DNA from: Rhizobium sp. C1
Lineage (GTDB): Bacteria; Pseudomonadota; Alphaproteobacteria; Rhizobiales; Rhizobiaceae
Assembly (NCBI RefSeq): GCF_021026335.1
Contig: NZ_JAJNCY010000002.1
Location: forward strand, 310,001-374,000
Reading direction: 5' to 3'
Length of the DNA: 64,000 nucleotides
This document shows positions 1 to 8,199 of this stretch, in pieces. The first letter of the stretch is position 1; the number at the start of each line of letters is the position of its first letter. The position numbers were made by a program, and so were the translations under genes. The notes under the pieces are model-generated. The model was not told the DNA's origin. It ran no database searches and worked only from the letters and a program-made list of their open reading frames with translations.

Positions 1-796
<796 letters not shown>

Positions 797-848
797 GGAG
801 CCCCGCAACTTGCTCCGCGAGGAGAGAGGACGGGCCGAATTTCTCGGT

Positions 849-953
849 CGTCATCCTCGGGCTTGTCCCGAGGATCTGCTGACGAAGCCAAGCAAACGAG
901 GTTGCGGTTAGAGTTGAACGTAGCAGATGGTCGGGACAGGCCCGACCATGACG
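849..953. repeat. Composite palindromic intergenic element (RIME-like)
   Basis: Two hairpins in a palindromic frame. Terminal inverted repeat: cgtcat at 849-854 and atgacg at 948-953. Hairpin 1: 853-861 pairs perfectly with 867-875 (9 bp, 5-base loop). Hairpin 2: 927-935 pairs perfectly with 941-949 (9 bp, 5-base loop). A third pair, atctgct at 874-880 with agcagat at 922-928, joins them. This matches the general form of palindromic mosaic elements known from rhizobial intergenic regions; the RIME family name is my inference. It lies between pip and cimA and ends 57 bases before the cimA start, so it may be transcribed with cimA. Confidence 0.75.
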
Positions 954-1010
954 GCGGTATTGGCGGGCGTCGCGGCTGCAGAGCGCGGCGTAAATTTAGG
1001 ACAAAGCGAA

Positions 1011-2627
1011 ATGGCAAAAGAACGCATCTACCTCTTCGACACGACCCTTCGCGACGGGCAGCAGACGCCCGGCGTGGATTTTTCCGTCGAGGACAAGATT
1101 GCCATTGCCAACATGCTGGACGCCTTCGGTATGGATTATGTCGAGGGCGGCTATCCGGGCGCGAACCCGACAGACACGGCTTTCTTTTCCAAGAAGCGCA
1201 CCGGCCGCGCTGGCTTCGTCGCCTTCGGCATGACCAAGCGCGCGGGCGTCTCGGTCTCGAATGATCCGGGCCTCAACGAACTTCTGCGCGCCAAGTCCGA
1301 CCATATCTGTTTCGTCGCCAAGAGCTGGGACTATCACGTCAAGGTCGCGCTCGGCTGCACGAACGAGGAAAACCTTGAAAGCATCGATCTCTCGGTCAAG
1401 GCGGCCATCGAGGCCGGCAAGGGCGCGATGATCGATTGCGAGCATTTCTTCGACGGCTACAAGACGAACCCGGCCTATGCGCTCGCCTGCGCTAAGACGG
1501 CTTTCGACGCCGGCGCGCGCTGGATCGTGCTCTGCGACACCAATGGCGGCACGCAGCCCTCCGAAATCCGCGAAATCGTCGCCGCCGTGATTGCGTCCGG
1601 CGTTCCCGGCGACCGGCTCGGCATCCATGCCCATAACGACACGGGGCAGGCAGTCGCCAATTCGCTCGCAGCCGTCGAGGCCGGCGTACGCCAGATCCAG
1701 GGCACGCTGAACGGCATCGGCGAGCGTTGCGGCAATGCCAATCTCGTCACCATCATCCCGACGCTCGTCCTGAAGCCCGCCTACAATGAGCGCTTCGAGA
1801 CCGGCATCGACCGCGAGGCGCTGCAGGGCCTGACGAAACTCAGCCACGATTTCGACGAGCTCCTGAACCGCTCGCCGGAGACGCAGGCTCCTTACGTCGG
1901 CTCCTCGGCCTTTGCCACCAAGGCCGGCATCCATGCCTCGGCACTGCTGAAGGACCCGCGCACCTATGAACATGTCGAGCCGGAAACGGTCGGCAACCTG
2001 CGCAAGGTCATGGTGTCGGACCAGGGGGGGAAGTCCAATTTCATCAACGCGCTCAAGCGCCGCGGCATCGAGGTCGGCAAGGACGATCCGCGCCTCGACA
2101 CGCTGATCACCATCGTCAAGGAGCGCGAGGCGACCGGCTATGCCTATGAGGGCGCGGATGCGAGCTTTGAACTCCTGGCGCGCCGCACGCTCGGCTCCGT
2201 GCCGGACTTCTTCCAGGTCGACAGCTTCCGCGTCATGGTCGAGCGCCGCTTCGACGCCAACGGCAACCTGAAGACCGTGTCCGAAGCCGTGGTGAAGACG
2301 GTCATCGACGGCGAGACGGTCATGTCGGTGGCCGAAGGCCACGGCCCGGTCAACGCGCTCGATATCGCCATCCGCAAGGATCTCGGTCGCTACCAGCCCG
2401 AAATCGCCGATCTCGAACTGGTGGACTACAAGGTCCGTATCCTCAACGGCGGCACCGAAGCCATCACCCGTGTGCTGATCGAATCCGCTGACGGCACCGG
2501 CGCAAGATGGTGGACCGTCGGCGTCTCGGACAACATCATCGATGCGTCCTTCCAGGCGTTGATGGATAGCATTGTCTACAAGCTGATGAAGAACCGGGAA
2601 CTGGCGGGGAAAGTGGCGGCCGAGTGA
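1011..2627 (+). CDS. cimA: Citramalate synthase
   Basis: Condenses pyruvate and acetyl-CoA to (R)-citramalate, opening the threonine-independent route to 2-oxobutanoate and isoleucine. The 538-residue protein begins with a HMGL-like TIM barrel: DTTLRDGQQTPG near residues 9-20, the metal-binding HAHND motif, and GTLNGIGERCGNANL. A C-terminal LeuA-type allosteric dimer domain follows, which should bind a feedback inhibitor. Length and the YVEGGYPGANPTD segment fit the CimA/TIGR00977 group better than 2-isopropylmalate or homocitrate synthase. The ATG at 1011 is preceded by AGGA; an upstream in-frame GTG at 927 lies inside the palindromic repeat and is rejected. Substrate choice between citramalate and a close homologue is family inference. 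Confidence 0.88.
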   Translation: MAKERIYLFDTTLRDGQQTPGVDFSVEDKIAIANMLDAFGMDYVEGGYPGANPTDTAFFSKKRTGRAGFVAFGMTKRAGVSVSNDPGLNELLRAKSDHICFVAKSWDYHVKVALGCTNEENLESIDLSVKAAIEAGKGAMIDCEHFFDGYKTNPAYALACAKTAFDAGARWIVLCDTNGGTQPSEIREIVAAVIASGVPGDRLGIHAHNDTGQAVANSLAAVEAGVRQIQGTLNGIGERCGNANLVTIIPTLVLKPAYNERFETGIDREALQGLTKLSHDFDELLNRSPETQAPYVGSSAFATKAGIHASALLKDPRTYEHVEPETVGNLRKVMVSDQGGKSNFINALKRRGIEVGKDDPRLDTLITIVKEREATGYAYEGADASFELLARRTLGSVPDFFQVDSFRVMVERRFDANGNLKTVSEAVVKTVIDGETVMSVAEGHGPVNALDIAIRKDLGRYQPEIADLELVDYKVRILNGGTEAITRVLIESADGTGARWWTVGVSDNIIDASFQALMDSIVYKLMKNRELAGKVAAE

Positions 2628-2662
2628 TCTCTTTCCCTCGAAGAGAACGTGGCCGACCTCTA

Positions 2663-2690
2663 TTGCGCGGAAAAATTGGTCCGGCATAAT
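2663..2690 (+). promoter_or_regulatory. Possible sigma70-type promoter for the XRE gene
   Basis: TTGCGC at 2663-2668 and CATAAT at 2685-2690 are separated by 16 bases, 47 bases before the ATG at 2738. This suggests the regulator has its own promoter rather than depending on cimA read-through. Matches are partial and no start-site data exist. Confidence 0.35.
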
Positions 2691-2737
2691 CTTGAGAGAC
2701 TTTAGACGTTACGCGTTTCTTTTCTCAGGAGGCTGAT

Positions 2738-3025
2738 ATGTGCGACCAAGCCGACATCGCGGCCGCAGATCGCGCTAAGGCGGATATCGCCGCGGGGCGC
2801 GACGAACTCGTTCCGGCCGAATTCGCCAACCGCCTGATCGCCGGCGAAAACCCGGTCCGCGTCTACCGTTCTCTGCGCGGTCTTTCCGCGCGAGAATTGG
2901 CCGAAAAGGCAGGTATCAGCCCGCCCTATCTCTCGGAAATTGAAAGTGGGAAGAAGGACGGAAGCCTCTCGGCCATGCGGCGGATTGCGGACGCGCTGAA
3001 CGTCGATCTGGATGATCTGGTCTAG
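2738..3025 (+). CDS. Small XRE-family HTH regulator
   Basis: A 95-residue DNA-binding protein. The C-terminal half is a Cro/CI-type helix-turn-helix: VRVYRSLRGLSARELAEKAG, then ISPPYLSEIESGKKDGSLSAMRRIADALNVDLDDL. The N-terminal half has a charged stretch and a PAEFANRLIAGENP segment like that of stand-alone XRE antitoxin-type proteins. An AGGAGG ribosome site lies 5 bases before the ATG at 2738. No RelE, HigB or other toxin-like ORF is adjacent: cimA ends 110 bases upstream and the next ORF downstream is an unrelated membrane-anchored protein. It may be an orphan regulator or an antitoxin whose partner is lost; targets cannot be told from sequence. Confidence 0.8.
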   Translation: MCDQADIAAADRAKADIAAGRDELVPAEFANRLIAGENPVRVYRSLRGLSARELAEKAGISPPYLSEIESGKKDGSLSAMRRIADALNVDLDDLV

Positions 3026-3275
3026 GCTTGCGACGGGAGCCGGTCCGGCACAGGCACCAAGGCGCATACCGCTCTCGCCAGCGTGCGCTAACGGTCGTCA
3101 AAGCCGCCTTCCGTCTTGGGGTCGAGCGTGAGCTGAACAATTTGTTGAGCACACGAGTTGTGCGAGCCGCGTTTTCAATCTTCCAGATGTATTTCGCTCA
3201 AAAGATCGCAAACGCCGAAATTGCAAATTAACGAACGCGTTCTATGTTTCTGTACGATTGTCGGCGAGCAGGTGA

Positions 3276-3698
3276 TTGTCTTTGCGTACCTTCTTTGCGA
3301 TTTTTGCGGGCTTGATAGCGATAAATATCGCCTTGAAGTTGATGGACTATGCCGGGGTTGGGCAGACGCAGATAAAGCCAGCTTCTGGGACCAATGGTTA
3401 CTACACTGTAACGCATCAATGCGCACCTGACTTGGAGCGGCGGAGCCTCTCACAGGGTAGCCGCTTTTATATCGAACAAATTTTCCTGGTGGATTTGCAG
3501 GTTTTCCGGGACATCGACAAGTACAAAGATCTGAAAGAAGACGTCCTCGATAAAGAGATAGCGTCCGTTTCAAAGGATCGCCTTCTGAAATATGTTGAAT
3601 TGATACCGGCTTCCGAAAGAATGCTTGTTTCCGAAATCTTGCGTGAACTCAAGACGCGAGAGGACGTAAAGGATTGTCTCTCGAAATATACGAGCTGA
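3276..3698 (+). CDS. Hypothetical membrane-anchored protein (AT-rich orphan)
   Basis: I do not recognise this 140-residue protein. The start is probably TTG at 3276 (preceded by AGGT) or the in-frame TTG at 3282. Residues 5-25 form one hydrophobic segment (FFAIFAGLIAINIALKLM), either a signal anchor or an uncleaved signal. The rest is a charged, probably helical periplasmic domain with two cysteines (HQCAPDLE and KDCLSKY) that could form a disulfide. Base composition from about 3160 to 3710 is visibly more AT-rich than its neighbours, which suggests recent acquisition. An overlapping ORF in another frame (3158-3430) has no hydrophobic or domain logic and is less likely. No functional claim is made. 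Confidence 0.5.
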   Translation: MSLRTFFAIFAGLIAINIALKLMDYAGVGQTQIKPASGTNGYYTVTHQCAPDLERRSLSQGSRFYIEQIFLVDLQVFRDIDKYKDLKEDVLDKEIASVSKDRLLKYVELIPASERMLVSEILRELKTREDVKDCLSKYTS

Positions 3699-3739
3699 AA
3701 ATGGCCTATATAACGTCTCGTGCTGGGAAGCTTATCTTG

Positions 3740-4963
3740 CTACTTCGGCACGGCCCGATAAAGCCCGCCCGGTTCGTCATCCGCGATCATCCAGAGCGAC
3801 CCGTCCGGCGCTTCCTCGACGTCACGCACCCGGAACCCCACATCCCAGCGCTCGGCGGGCGTAGCTCCGCCCTTGCCGTCGAAGGTAATGCGGGAAAGTG
3901 TCATGCTGCCGAGACCGCCGGCAAGCGCCGAGCCGTTCCAGTCCTTGAACAGGGTGCCGCGATAGAAGACGAGGTCGCTGGGGGCAATCACGGGGGTCCA
4001 GTAGATGACGGGCTTCTGGAGGTCGCTCCGCGTGTCGGGGCTGGGGATGGGTACGCCGTTATAGTTGGTCGAATAGGAGACGAGCGGCCAGCCGTAGTTC
4101 TTGCCGGGTTCGATCAGGTTCAACTCATCCCCGCCGCGCGGGCCGTGCTCCAGACCCCAGAGCCGGCCATCAGGCGAGAAGGCGAGGCCATAGGGGTTAC
4201 GGTGGCCGAGCGTCCAGATTTCGGCAGGGTAGGGGTTCTTATCCGGGAAGGTATAGCGCCAGACGACCGGTGCATTCTTCGCGGTCTCCGTATCGCGCGG
4301 CGGGGCGATGAGGGGCACAGTCTTGGCGCCCTCGCGGGTCTCGAAGGGATTGCCGGGCGCGGCCTTGCCATCCAGCGTCAGGCGCAGCACCTTGCCCAGC
4401 GCCAAATCCATGTCTTGTGCCGGCGTCATGCGCTGACGTTCTCCGACCGCGAGAAAGAGATATTTGCCGTCCGGCGAAAAGGCGACAGCGCCGCCGAATT
4501 GCCCGCCATGGCCCTTCGGCATCTCGCGCCAGATGACATTGAGATTCGTCAGCTCTGGCGTTTCGTCTTCGGAAAGCGTGGCGCGGGCCAGCGCCAGGCC
4601 GGAGCCGCCGTCGCCGGGCTCGGAATAGGTGAGATAAACACCGCGATCCTTGTCGAAGGTCGGTGAAAGATAGACGCCGAGCAAACCGCCCTGGCCTTCA
4701 TATTCCACCTTCGGTACGCCTTTGACCTGGACCTTCTGGCCCTTCTGCGTCGCGATCCAGAGCTTGCCCGGCTTTTCCGTCACCAGCATGCGCCCGTCGG
4801 GCAGGAAGGCGATCTTCCACGGATAATCGAACTGCGTGATCTTAGAGAGCTTGAAGGGCGGCTCGGCGCTTTCCTTGACCGTGGCGCCGTTGACCTGCGC
4901 TGTGGCTGGTGAGGCGGCAAGGGCGGCGAGGGCCATCGCTGCGGCGGTCAACGTCGTCTTCAT
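3740..4963 (-). CDS. Periplasmic PQQ-dependent sugar dehydrogenase (YliI/Asd type)
   Basis: Soluble aldose dehydrogenase of the glucose/sorbosone dehydrogenase family, a six-bladed beta-propeller that oxidises sugars with PQQ and Ca2+ in the periplasm. The ATG at 4963 follows AGGAGG and opens a clear Sec signal peptide (MKTTLTAAAMALAALAASPATA, mature from about residue 23). Seen: the catalytic-site motif EHGPRGGDELNLI followed by GKNYGWPLVSY, plus repeated propeller strands such as AFSPDGRLWGL and IAFLPDGRMLV. At 407 residues the length is normal. No PQQ synthesis genes are in the window, so the cofactor must come from elsewhere. It stands alone, divergent from rarD and converging on the AT-rich orphan. 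The exact sugar is unknown. Confidence 0.87.
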   Translation of the reverse strand: MKTTLTAAAMALAALAASPATAQVNGATVKESAEPPFKLSKITQFDYPWKIAFLPDGRMLVTEKPGKLWIATQKGQKVQVKGVPKVEYEGQGGLLGVYLSPTFDKDRGVYLTYSEPGDGGSGLALARATLSEDETPELTNLNVIWREMPKGHGGQFGGAVAFSPDGKYLFLAVGERQRMTPAQDMDLALGKVLRLTLDGKAAPGNPFETREGAKTVPLIAPPRDTETAKNAPVVWRYTFPDKNPYPAEIWTLGHRNPYGLAFSPDGRLWGLEHGPRGGDELNLIEPGKNYGWPLVSYSTNYNGVPIPSPDTRSDLQKPVIYWTPVIAPSDLVFYRGTLFKDWNGSALAGGLGSMTLSRITFDGKGGATPAERWDVGFRVRDVEEAPDGSLWMIADDEPGGLYRAVPK

Positions 4964-5135
4964 GCCATCCTCCTGGGCTCGATGTGTGGCATATGGGGCC
5001 GCGCGTACGCGGTTTCCACCCCTCAAGTGAAGGAGGGTACGTTTCCGTCCATACTACACTTCACCAGAATGAATTGGTCGATCTCCATTCATTCGAATAG
5101 AAAAAGTAAATCCCGACTTAAATTGAGCGCTTCGC

Positions 5136-6062
5136 ATGTCCTCTTCCCCCGCCACCGGTATCCAGTCCGGCGACAGCCCCCGCGGCTTTGCCTTTGCCCT
5201 CGCCGCCTATTTTCTCTGGGGCTTTCTGCCGCTGTTCATGAAAGCGATCGCGCATATTCCGGCACCGGAAATCATCGCACATCGCATCATCTGGTCGATC
5301 CCGGTCGCCGGCGCCGTTCTGGTCGCGACGGGCCGTACGGCCGATCTGAAGGTCGCGCTGAAATCGCCGCGCACGCTGGCCATGGCAGCGCTCACGGCCT
5401 CCATCATCACGATCAACTGGGGCATCTATGTCTGGTCGATTGCGGCGGGCAGGGCGTTGGAATCGGCGCTCGGCTATTACATCAATCCACTCTTCTCGGT
5501 CTTTCTGGGCGCCGTCCTCCTGCGTGAAAAGCTCTCGGCCTCGCAATGGGTCGCGATCGGCCTGGCAGTCTGCGCCGTGGCGATCCTCACCGTCGAGGCC
5601 GGCGGCCTGCCATGGGTGTCGCTCAGCCTGGCCGTGTCCTGGGGCTTCTATGCCTTCTTCCGGAAGACGCTGCCTGTCGGTCCGAACCAGGGCTTCCTGC
5701 TGGAGGTCATGCTGCTTTCCGTTCCGGCGATGGCCTATATCGGCTATCTGGAAACGAGCGGTCAGGGCCATTTCGGCGATACCGGCTATGTTGACGTGCT
5801 CTGGCTGCTCGCCTGCGGCCTGATCACGGCGGTGCCGCTGATCCTTTACGCAAATGGCGCGAAGCTGCTCAGGCTGAGTACAATCGGCATCATGCAATAT
5901 ATCGCGCCCACGATGATCTTCATCATCGCGGTCTTCGTCTTCAAGGAGCCCTTCGGCCTGTCGCAGCTGGTTGCCTTCGCTTTCATCTGGGCAGCACTTC
6001 TGGTCTTCACCTGGCCGATGATCCGTGCGCTGATCGCGCGCAAGCCCGCAAGGCAGGCCTGA
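5136..6062 (+). CDS. rarD: EamA-family transporter RarD
   Basis: Inner-membrane DMT-superfamily permease of the RarD subgroup, named after the E. coli chloramphenicol-sensitivity locus; the true substrate is unknown. The 308 residues hold ten likely membrane helices in two EamA halves. Seen: AAYFLWGFLPLFMKAI at the first helix, HRIIWSIPV, NWGIYVWSIAAGRALESALGYYINPL, and the late YIAPTMIFIIAVFVFKEPF, all typical of RarD. The stop is 4 bases before the ATG of a second EamA permease at 6067, so the two form an operon and may be translationally coupled. Confidence 0.9.
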   Translation: MSSSPATGIQSGDSPRGFAFALAAYFLWGFLPLFMKAIAHIPAPEIIAHRIIWSIPVAGAVLVATGRTADLKVALKSPRTLAMAALTASIITINWGIYVWSIAAGRALESALGYYINPLFSVFLGAVLLREKLSASQWVAIGLAVCAVAILTVEAGGLPWVSLSLAVSWGFYAFFRKTLPVGPNQGFLLEVMLLSVPAMAYIGYLETSGQGHFGDTGYVDVLWLLACGLITAVPLILYANGAKLLRLSTIGIMQYIAPTMIFIIAVFVFKEPFGLSQLVAFAFIWAALLVFTWPMIRALIARKPARQA

Positions 6063-6066
6063 CGGC

Positions 6067-6975
6067 ATGCCTCTTCAGGCCCTACCCATCCATGAACTGG
6101 CGGCACTCGCAGGCGCGATGCTCTGGGCGATCACCGGCATTGTCGCGACCCTGCCGGTGAACCATCTCGGCGCCTACACCTTCTCGCGCTATCGCATGAC
6201 GGCTGTGCTCGCCATGCTCATCGTCTACCTGACGTTCACCGGCAAATGGCACTGGCTGGAAGGCTGGCAGGTCGCACCGGTGCTGCTCTCGGGTCTTGCC
6301 GGGATATTCATCGGCGATGTCGTGCTCTTTGCCACGCTCGCCCGCATGGGCCCGCGCCGCACCTCTATTCTCTTTGCCATGCATGCGCCGCTTTCCATTT
6401 TGCTCGGCTGGCTCTTTCTCGGCGAGGCGCTGACCCCGCTGGCGCTCACGGGTGCCTGCGTCGCCTTTTCCGGCGTGCTTCTCGCCATCGTCTTCGGCAA
6501 GCGCCGCTCGCAGCTGCATCAATGGGAGAGCATCAAGGGTCCCCTCTGGCAGGGCGTGGCGCTCGGCCTGCTCGCGGCACTCGGGCAGGCGGCGGGTTCC
6601 ATCCTTGCGCGGCCGGTCATGGAAACGGGCATCGACCCGTTTCTCATCTCCTTCTACCGCGTCGGCATTTCCATCATCGCCTTCAATCTTTTCAGGCTCG
6701 CCCCGCTGGACATGGTCGTACCGAAAGGCCCGCTGACGCCGAAGATCGCCGCCTATACTGCTTTCGTCGGCTTTATCGGCATGATGATCGGCATGACACT
6801 CATCCTCTACGCACTCGCCGGCGGCAAGGTCGGCATCGTCTCGACGCTCGCCGCCACAGCGCCGGCCCTGCAATTGCCGCTCATCTGGCTGAAAACCAGG
6901 GAAGCGCCCGCACCCGGTGCCTGGGTCGGGGCGCTTCTGGTTGTCATCGGCAGCGCATTGATCTTCAGCCGCTGA
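6067..6975 (+). CDS. EamA-family (DMT) transporter
   Basis: Ten-helix inner-membrane permease of 302 residues with two EamA repeats: helix 1 AALAGAMLWAITGIVATLPV, first-half end LSILLGWLFLGEALTPLALTGACV, second-half end LPLIWLKTREAPAPGAWVGALLVVIGSALIF. Substrate unknown. It directly follows rarD with a 4-base gap, so the two are co-transcribed; they are not close duplicates, since helix sequences and loop lengths differ. Its last 11 bases overlap the end of the convergent DUF4406 gene. Confidence 0.85.
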   Translation: MPLQALPIHELAALAGAMLWAITGIVATLPVNHLGAYTFSRYRMTAVLAMLIVYLTFTGKWHWLEGWQVAPVLLSGLAGIFIGDVVLFATLARMGPRRTSILFAMHAPLSILLGWLFLGEALTPLALTGACVAFSGVLLAIVFGKRRSQLHQWESIKGPLWQGVALGLLAALGQAAGSILARPVMETGIDPFLISFYRVGISIIAFNLFRLAPLDMVVPKGPLTPKIAAYTAFVGFIGMMIGMTLILYALAGGKVGIVSTLAATAPALQLPLIWLKTREAPAPGAWVGALLVVIGSALIFSR

Positions 6976-7324
6976 CGCCCGGCACATCCGTCAGTTCGAA
7001 CCAGACCGGAATTCCGCGTTCGCGCGCGATCCGCACATCGTTGTCGGCGCCCTTGGAGTCGCCGGGAAGCCGCAGCACGCCTTCGCACAGCTGGAGTAGG
7101 CGATGTGCCACCGGGTGGAAGATTTCCTCGTAAAGCGCATCGCCGATCGTTGCGCCGCCGGCAGCGTGCCAGACGGGAAGTGAAACCCATTCCCCGATCA
7201 TCGGAATATGCCCGGCCTTGAACAGCGCATAGGACGGCGCCTCCAGCCGCTTCAGGTTCTCCGCCATTTTCTGAGGGTCATCTCCGGTTCCGGAACGGTA
7301 GGGGCCGGCAATCAGGATCAACAT
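6965..7324 (-). CDS. DUF4406 protein, nucleoside 2-deoxyribosyltransferase-like
   Basis: A 119-residue single-domain protein of the nucleoside 2-deoxyribosyltransferase (NDT) superfamily, which cleaves or transfers at N-glycosidic bonds. Seen: the N-terminal strand-loop LILIAGPYRSGTGDDPQKM, the GEWVSLPVW segment, and the C-terminal LRLPGDSKGADNDVRIARERGIPVW, which matches the NDT pattern in which an acidic residue precedes an alanine-rich helix. AGGAG sits before the ATG at 7324. The gene faces away from a DeoR-type regulator across 107 bases holding repeat pairs (7347-7404), so joint control is likely. Its 3' end overlaps the EamA gene. Substrate is unknown. Confidence 0.75.
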   Translation of the reverse strand: MLILIAGPYRSGTGDDPQKMAENLKRLEAPSYALFKAGHIPMIGEWVSLPVWHAAGGATIGDALYEEIFHPVAHRLLQLCEGVLRLPGDSKGADNDVRIARERGIPVWFELTDVPGVSG

Positions 7325-7346
7325 GTATTACTCCTAAACTTTTTCC

Positions 7347-7404
7347 ACGATAAATCCTGAAATAAATTGATATTCCGCTTTTTCAGGATTAAATACGATA
7401 AATC
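7347..7404. promoter_or_regulatory. Repeat-rich divergent operator region (DeoR / DUF4406)
   Basis: A 10-bp perfect inverted repeat, aatcctgaaa at 7353-7362 and tttcaggatt at 7381-7390, is nested inside a 10-bp direct repeat, acgataaatc at 7347-7356 and 7395-7404. The second direct repeat runs on into tcgt, giving acga-taaa-tcgt at 7395-7406. The AT-rich block lies between the divergent starts at 7324 and 7432. Paired repeats of this spacing suit a dimeric or tetrameric DeoR-family repressor controlling itself and the DUF4406 gene. Binding is inferred. Confidence 0.6.
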
Positions 7405-7431
7405 GTGATAATTCGTGAAGAGTCAAGAGCC

Positions 7432-8199
7432 GTGCTGACAAGCGAAAGAAAACACCTGATCCTCGAAACGCTCCGCCGTGACGGCCGCCTCGTCGCCAAG
7501 ACCTTCGCCTCGGAGCTTTCGCTGTCGGAAGATACGATCCGCAAGGATTTACGGGAGATGGCTGCCGAAGGGCTGCTGTCGCGCGTTCACGGCGGCGCGT
7601 TGCCGCTTTCGAGCCCGCTGCCGGATTTTGCGGCGCGGACGGGGCTGGCTCATGCAGAGAAGCGCGCACTGGGCCGCGCCGCTGCCGGTCTCGTGGATCC
7701 GGGCAGCACCGTCTTCTTCGACGGCGGCACGACGAATGCGGAGCTGATCCGGGCACTGCCGGAGATGATCGCCTTCACTGCGATCACCCACAGCCCGACG
7801 ATTGCCGCCGAGTTCGAACGGCTGAAGAATGTCGAGGTGACCCTGATCGGCGGCCGGCTCTACCGTCATTCCATGGTCGCGGTCGGGACGGAGGCGGCCC
7901 AGGCCATCGGCCTCATCCGGCCCGAACTGTTCTTCATGGGGGTCACAGCCGCCAATGCCGCTGCCGGTTTTTCCACCGGCGATGCGGAAGAGGCTGCCAT
8001 CAAGCGCCTCATCGCGCGGCAATCGCGCGACGTCTGGGTCCTGCTGACGGCAGAGAAGCTGGGGCTCCAATCGCCTATGACGATCATGCCGATCGCGGAG
8101 GTGTCAGGCGTCGTTCTGTCCGGGGAGGGGGATCCCGCAATGTTTGAGCAGGCGGGCGTTTCTGTGCGAAAGTTGGAAACGCTTACAGCTTCTCGATAA
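7432..8199 (+). CDS. DeoR/GlpR-family transcriptional regulator
   Basis: A 255-residue repressor. Residues 1-60 carry the DeoR winged HTH (SERKHLILETLRRDGRLVAK, then LSLSEDTIRKDLREMAAEGLLSRVHGGAL). The rest is a DeoRC sensor domain of the sugar-isomerase fold, with FFDGGTTNAELIRALP as a phosphosugar-binding loop and the IGGRLYRHSMVAVG and FFMGVTAANAAAGFSTGD segments typical of GlpR/DeoR. The GTG at 7432 gives the usual family N terminus; an upstream GTG at 7405 falls in the operator repeats and is less likely. It is divergent from DUF4406 and its last 17 bases overlap the convergent LOG gene. The effector is probably a phosphorylated sugar or nucleotide sugar (family knowledge); which one is unknown. 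Confidence 0.85.
   Translation: MLTSERKHLILETLRRDGRLVAKTFASELSLSEDTIRKDLREMAAEGLLSRVHGGALPLSSPLPDFAARTGLAHAEKRALGRAAAGLVDPGSTVFFDGGTTNAELIRALPEMIAFTAITHSPTIAAEFERLKNVEVTLIGGRLYRHSMVAVGTEAAQAIGLIRPELFFMGVTAANAAAGFSTGDAEEAAIKRLIARQSRDVWVLLTAEKLGLQSPMTIMPIAEVSGVVLSGEGDPAMFEQAGVSVRKLETLTASR

Noticed and set aside
996-2687. Long open frame opposite cimA (563 codons)
   Set aside because: Shadow of a GC-rich gene; His/Asp/Arg-rich composition and no domain. The plus-strand frame is a clear citramalate synthase.
3158-3430. Alternative ORF overlapping the AT-rich orphan gene
   Set aside because: Cys/Trp-rich composition and no plausible start site; the overlapping frame at 3276 has a membrane anchor and is favoured.
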